NCBI RefSeq assembly: GCF_000293785.1
Contig: NZ_AKZI01000063.1
Coordinates: 1 to 52,246 of the forward strand
Origin: Rhodovulum sp. PH10
GTDB taxonomy: Bacteria; Pseudomonadota; Alphaproteobacteria; Rhizobiales; Xanthobacteraceae
Length of the DNA stretch: 52,246 nt
Reading direction: 5' to 3'
A program made the position numbers and the translations under genes. Below, piece by piece: positions 50,712-52,246 of the stretch; within the stretch, counting starts at the first letter, position 1; each line of letters starts with the position of its first letter. A model generated the notes under the pieces. It saw only the letters and a program-made list of their open reading frames with translations. It did not search any database and was not told the origin of the DNA.

Positions 50712-50817
50712 AGGTGTAGCCGAAATTGCGATCACACCGCCAATTACACGCGGCGGCTGCCACGACCGCGCTCTGCCCCGACGAGAGCACCGAATGAAGC
50801 TGGGGTGGACGTGTAAG

Positions 50818-50871
50818 TGGCGCGCCACGGTCGACGAAGATGGGCAATATTGCTTCGCCATGCCGCTATGA
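50818..50871 (+). repeat. Duplicated 54-bp gene-tail-like segment, copy 2
   Basis: Reads WRATVDEDGQYCFAMPL-stop. An ATG at 50794 would give a 25-residue peptide, MKLGWTCK plus this tail, but no ribosome site is evident. Same origin as the copy 160 bases to the left. Confidence 0.7.
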
Positions 50872-50995
50872 TGCGGTGCTTCGTCGCAAGCGAAACCCGA
50901 CGACTACGTTCGAGACGCGCCGCCGGCTCTCCGAAGGAGGCACGAACCGCAAGCGTTCTTGTTCCCGGAATGGGAACACGATAGTACCACCAGCG

Positions 50996-52062
50996 TCAGA
51001 GACTGACCTCTGCCCAGGCTCGTGTGGCAATCGAGTGGATACGGCCGGGCTCGGTGAGGAGGGCGTTCCAGGCGTCACAGCAGGCATCGACGATGGCGCG
51101 ATAGTTCTCGAAGACGCGATTGGAGAGCTTGTTCTGGCGCAGGAACTGCCAGACGTTCTCGACCGGGTTCAGCTCGGGCGAGTAAGGCGGCAGCTTCAGC
51201 AGGCTGACATTGTCGGGGACGCGGAGGCGTCCGCCGGTCCTGTGCAAGCCGGCGCCGTCGAGGACGACGACGGCGTGGCAGCCGGGCGTGACGGCGCGGC
51301 CGATCTCGGCGAGGTGCAGGGTCATGGTCTCGGCATCGGCCTTGGGCAGCACGAGAGCGACGCCGCAATCGCGGGCGGGGCAGACCGCGCCGAACAGATA
51401 GGCCCAGTCGTAGCGCTGGTCGCGTGGGGCACGCGGCCCCGTTCCGCGCTCGGCCCAGATGCGGGTCAGCGTGCCCTGCTGGCCGACGCGTGCTTCGTCC
51501 TGCCACCAGAGCTCGATCGACTTGCCGCGCGCCCGGGCCGGCAGGCAGGCGGCGACCAGGTCGGCGAAGTTTTTTTATGCGCCTCCTGGGCCGCGACGTC
51601 CTGCTCGGGACAGCGCGGCCGCACCGACATCCGCCGGAAGCCGAGACGCCGCAACAGGTCGCCGACCGAGCGCTCGGCCAGCCGCACGCCCCAGCGCTCC
51701 TCGATCAGGCGCGACAGGTCGATCCGACGCCAACGCACCACACCGTGGACGGTAGGATCGGGGCCTTGCCGGACCAGCTCGGCCACCTCCTGCATCTGCG
51801 ACGGCGACAGCAGCGGCGCTGCGCCGGGCGCCTTGCGGTCGATCAGCCCATCGAGCCCGAAGGCGTTGTACCGATGCACCCAGTCGCGCAGCGTCTGCCG
51901 GTCCATCCCGCACGAGGCCGCCGCCTCGCTGCGCGACTTGCCCTCCATCACCAGGGCCAGCGCGAGCATCCGCCGCGCCGCGTTGCTGTCGCGGCTGCGC
52001 ACCGAAGCCTGCCGCAGTTGCCCCGCCGTCAGGTCCATCCGCGTGATCGCGACGCCTGCCAT
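50996..52062 (-). CDS. IS630-family transposase, joined by -1 frameshift
   Basis: The first frame runs from ATG 52062 (MAGVAITRMDLTAGQLRQAS) through a helix-turn-helix region (SRSEAAASCGMDRQTLRDWVHRYN, WGVRLAERSVGDLLRRLGF). It reaches an A7 run read as HKK. A -1 shift there continues as NFADLVAACLPARARGKSIE into the second frame, which ends at 50996. The joined product is about 355 residues, normal for IS630. The DDE triad can be read as D in WWQDEARVG, D in VVLDGAGLH and E in SPELNPVENVW. Without the shift the first frame ends at 51466. Confidence 0.88.
50996..52062 (-). mobile_element. IS630-family insertion sequence (at least this span)
   Basis: The element must extend beyond the coding span on both sides, since IS630 elements carry terminal inverted repeats and insert at TA. 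I could not find a convincing inverted-repeat pair between 50872-50995 and 52063-52246, so the ends are not defined. The element abuts the gene-poor region before hpaG. The last 184 bases of the window, beyond the transposase start, contain no gene I recognise. Confidence 0.8.
51570..51576 (-). promoter_or_regulatory. A7 slippery site in the transposase gene
   Basis: Seven T on the plus strand, AAAAAAA in the mRNA, read CAT AAA AAA ACT in the first frame. A one-base backward slip gives AAA AAA AAC TTC, entering the frame that holds the rest of the catalytic domain. A run of this kind is the usual frameshift site in IS630-type elements. Confidence 0.75.
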
Positions 52063-52246
52063 CCCAGCCTCCTCGCAAATCAGGAAGCCTTCAGGGAATC
52101 ACGCCGCGCGATCCGCGCAAACCCGAGGCACAGTTTCACGCCTTTGGTATCAAGAGACCTGTGCGCGGGTTGTTGAATCGACTGATTCTTGGCGGTTTTG
52201 TAAGCGTCGTTTTGGCCCCACCTTCTGCGGATGGTCGTGAGGGCGG

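Larger units (their letters stand above)
50062..50995. other. Long gene-poor region before the IS element
   Basis: 934 bases without a gene I can support. It contains the leader of hpaG, the operator at 50354-50370, three 13-base repeats near 50431-50469, and two related 54-base segments at 50658 and 50818 that look like the 3' end of the same lost gene. The last 100 or so bases probably include one end of the insertion sequence, but I could not identify terminal inverted repeats. Confidence 0.6.

Noticed and set aside
48067-50871. Plus-strand open frame covering hpaH and hpaG and ending in the duplicated gene tail
   Set aside because: Antisense to two clear enzymes. Only the last 17 codons show a repeat with another site, and these are described separately.
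50794-50871. Small gene for a 25-residue peptide
   Set aside because: No ribosome site, and the last 17 codons duplicate a segment that has no start in its other copy. It is more likely a gene remnant.
50872-52246. Terminal inverted repeats of the IS630 element
   Set aside because: The best pairing I could find between the flanks was about 11 of 17 bases, not better than chance for this composition.

Overview
The window reads as chromosomal DNA of a very GC-rich alphaproteobacterium, most likely Rhizobiales/Hyphomicrobiales. The evidence is the DUF1491 gene, the DUF5330-SufE pair, the DivJ/PleC-like kinase, the GlnD type and the 'CTCATCCTGAGG...CGAAGGATGAGG' class of intergenic repeat. The genus is not determined; a Xanthobacteraceae/Nitrobacteraceae relative is a guess. 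Genes were called from family-typical motifs, start context and operon spacing. GC-rich DNA produces very long antisense open frames and these were discarded. No rRNA, tRNA or CRISPR was recognised.

Region 1 (0-22 kb) is mostly housekeeping. It holds DUF1491, a peptidoglycan-binding membrane protein translationally coupled to a PAS sensor kinase, DUF5330, SufE, a membrane acyltransferase, helicase HrpB, a retropepsin-like protease, PII uridylyltransferase GlnD, nicotinamidase PncA, a cytoplasmic HtrA/PDZ protein that has lost its catalytic triad, a secreted unknown coupled to a class A penicillin-binding protein, nicotinate phosphoribosyltransferase PncB, a small Arg/Gly-rich secreted protein, and an alpha/beta-hydrolase ending in a 15-bp repeat array.

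Region 2 (22.4-32.3 kb) is a minus-strand catabolic operon read from pcaI to pcaD. It carries pcaIJ, a cyclase-family hydrolase, an SDR, a 3-hydroxyacyl-CoA-dehydrogenase-like protein, an AtoE-type short-chain acid carrier, pcaF, catC, a YciI protein and pcaD. A divergent PcaR-type IclR regulator is separated from it by an excellent palindromic operator. The set converts muconolactone to succinyl-CoA and acetyl-CoA. There is no ring-cleaving enzyme or muconate cycloisomerase, so the source of the lactone is not explained here.

Region 3 (32.5-38 kb) has dctA and a two-subunit cytoplasmic molybdopterin/4Fe-4S enzyme of the acetylene-hydratase/transhydroxylase-like branch. A divergent IclR regulator is separated from the enzyme by twin TAACGNCGTTA palindromes.

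Region 4 (38-50.4 kb) is a second catabolic island: an iron alcohol dehydrogenase, an Old-Yellow-Enzyme/dienoyl-CoA-reductase-like flavoprotein, an MFS anion symporter, a LigI-like lactone hydrolase, a RidA protein, a third IclR regulator, a divergent aldehyde dehydrogenase, and the lower homoprotocatechuate pathway (HpaI, HpaH, HpaG). A shared 17-bp palindrome, TGTCCA-N5-TGGACA, lies before the alcohol dehydrogenase gene, on the regulator's own start codon and before hpaG, with a half-site before the MFS gene. This suggests one regulon. The island contains a duplicated segment: RidA and LigI-like genes are intact in copy A and are in-frame-deleted relics in copy B, while the hydratase is intact in copy B and only a tail in copy A.

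The right end (51-52.1 kb) is an IS630-family transposase gene with an A7 slippery site implying -1 frameshifting.
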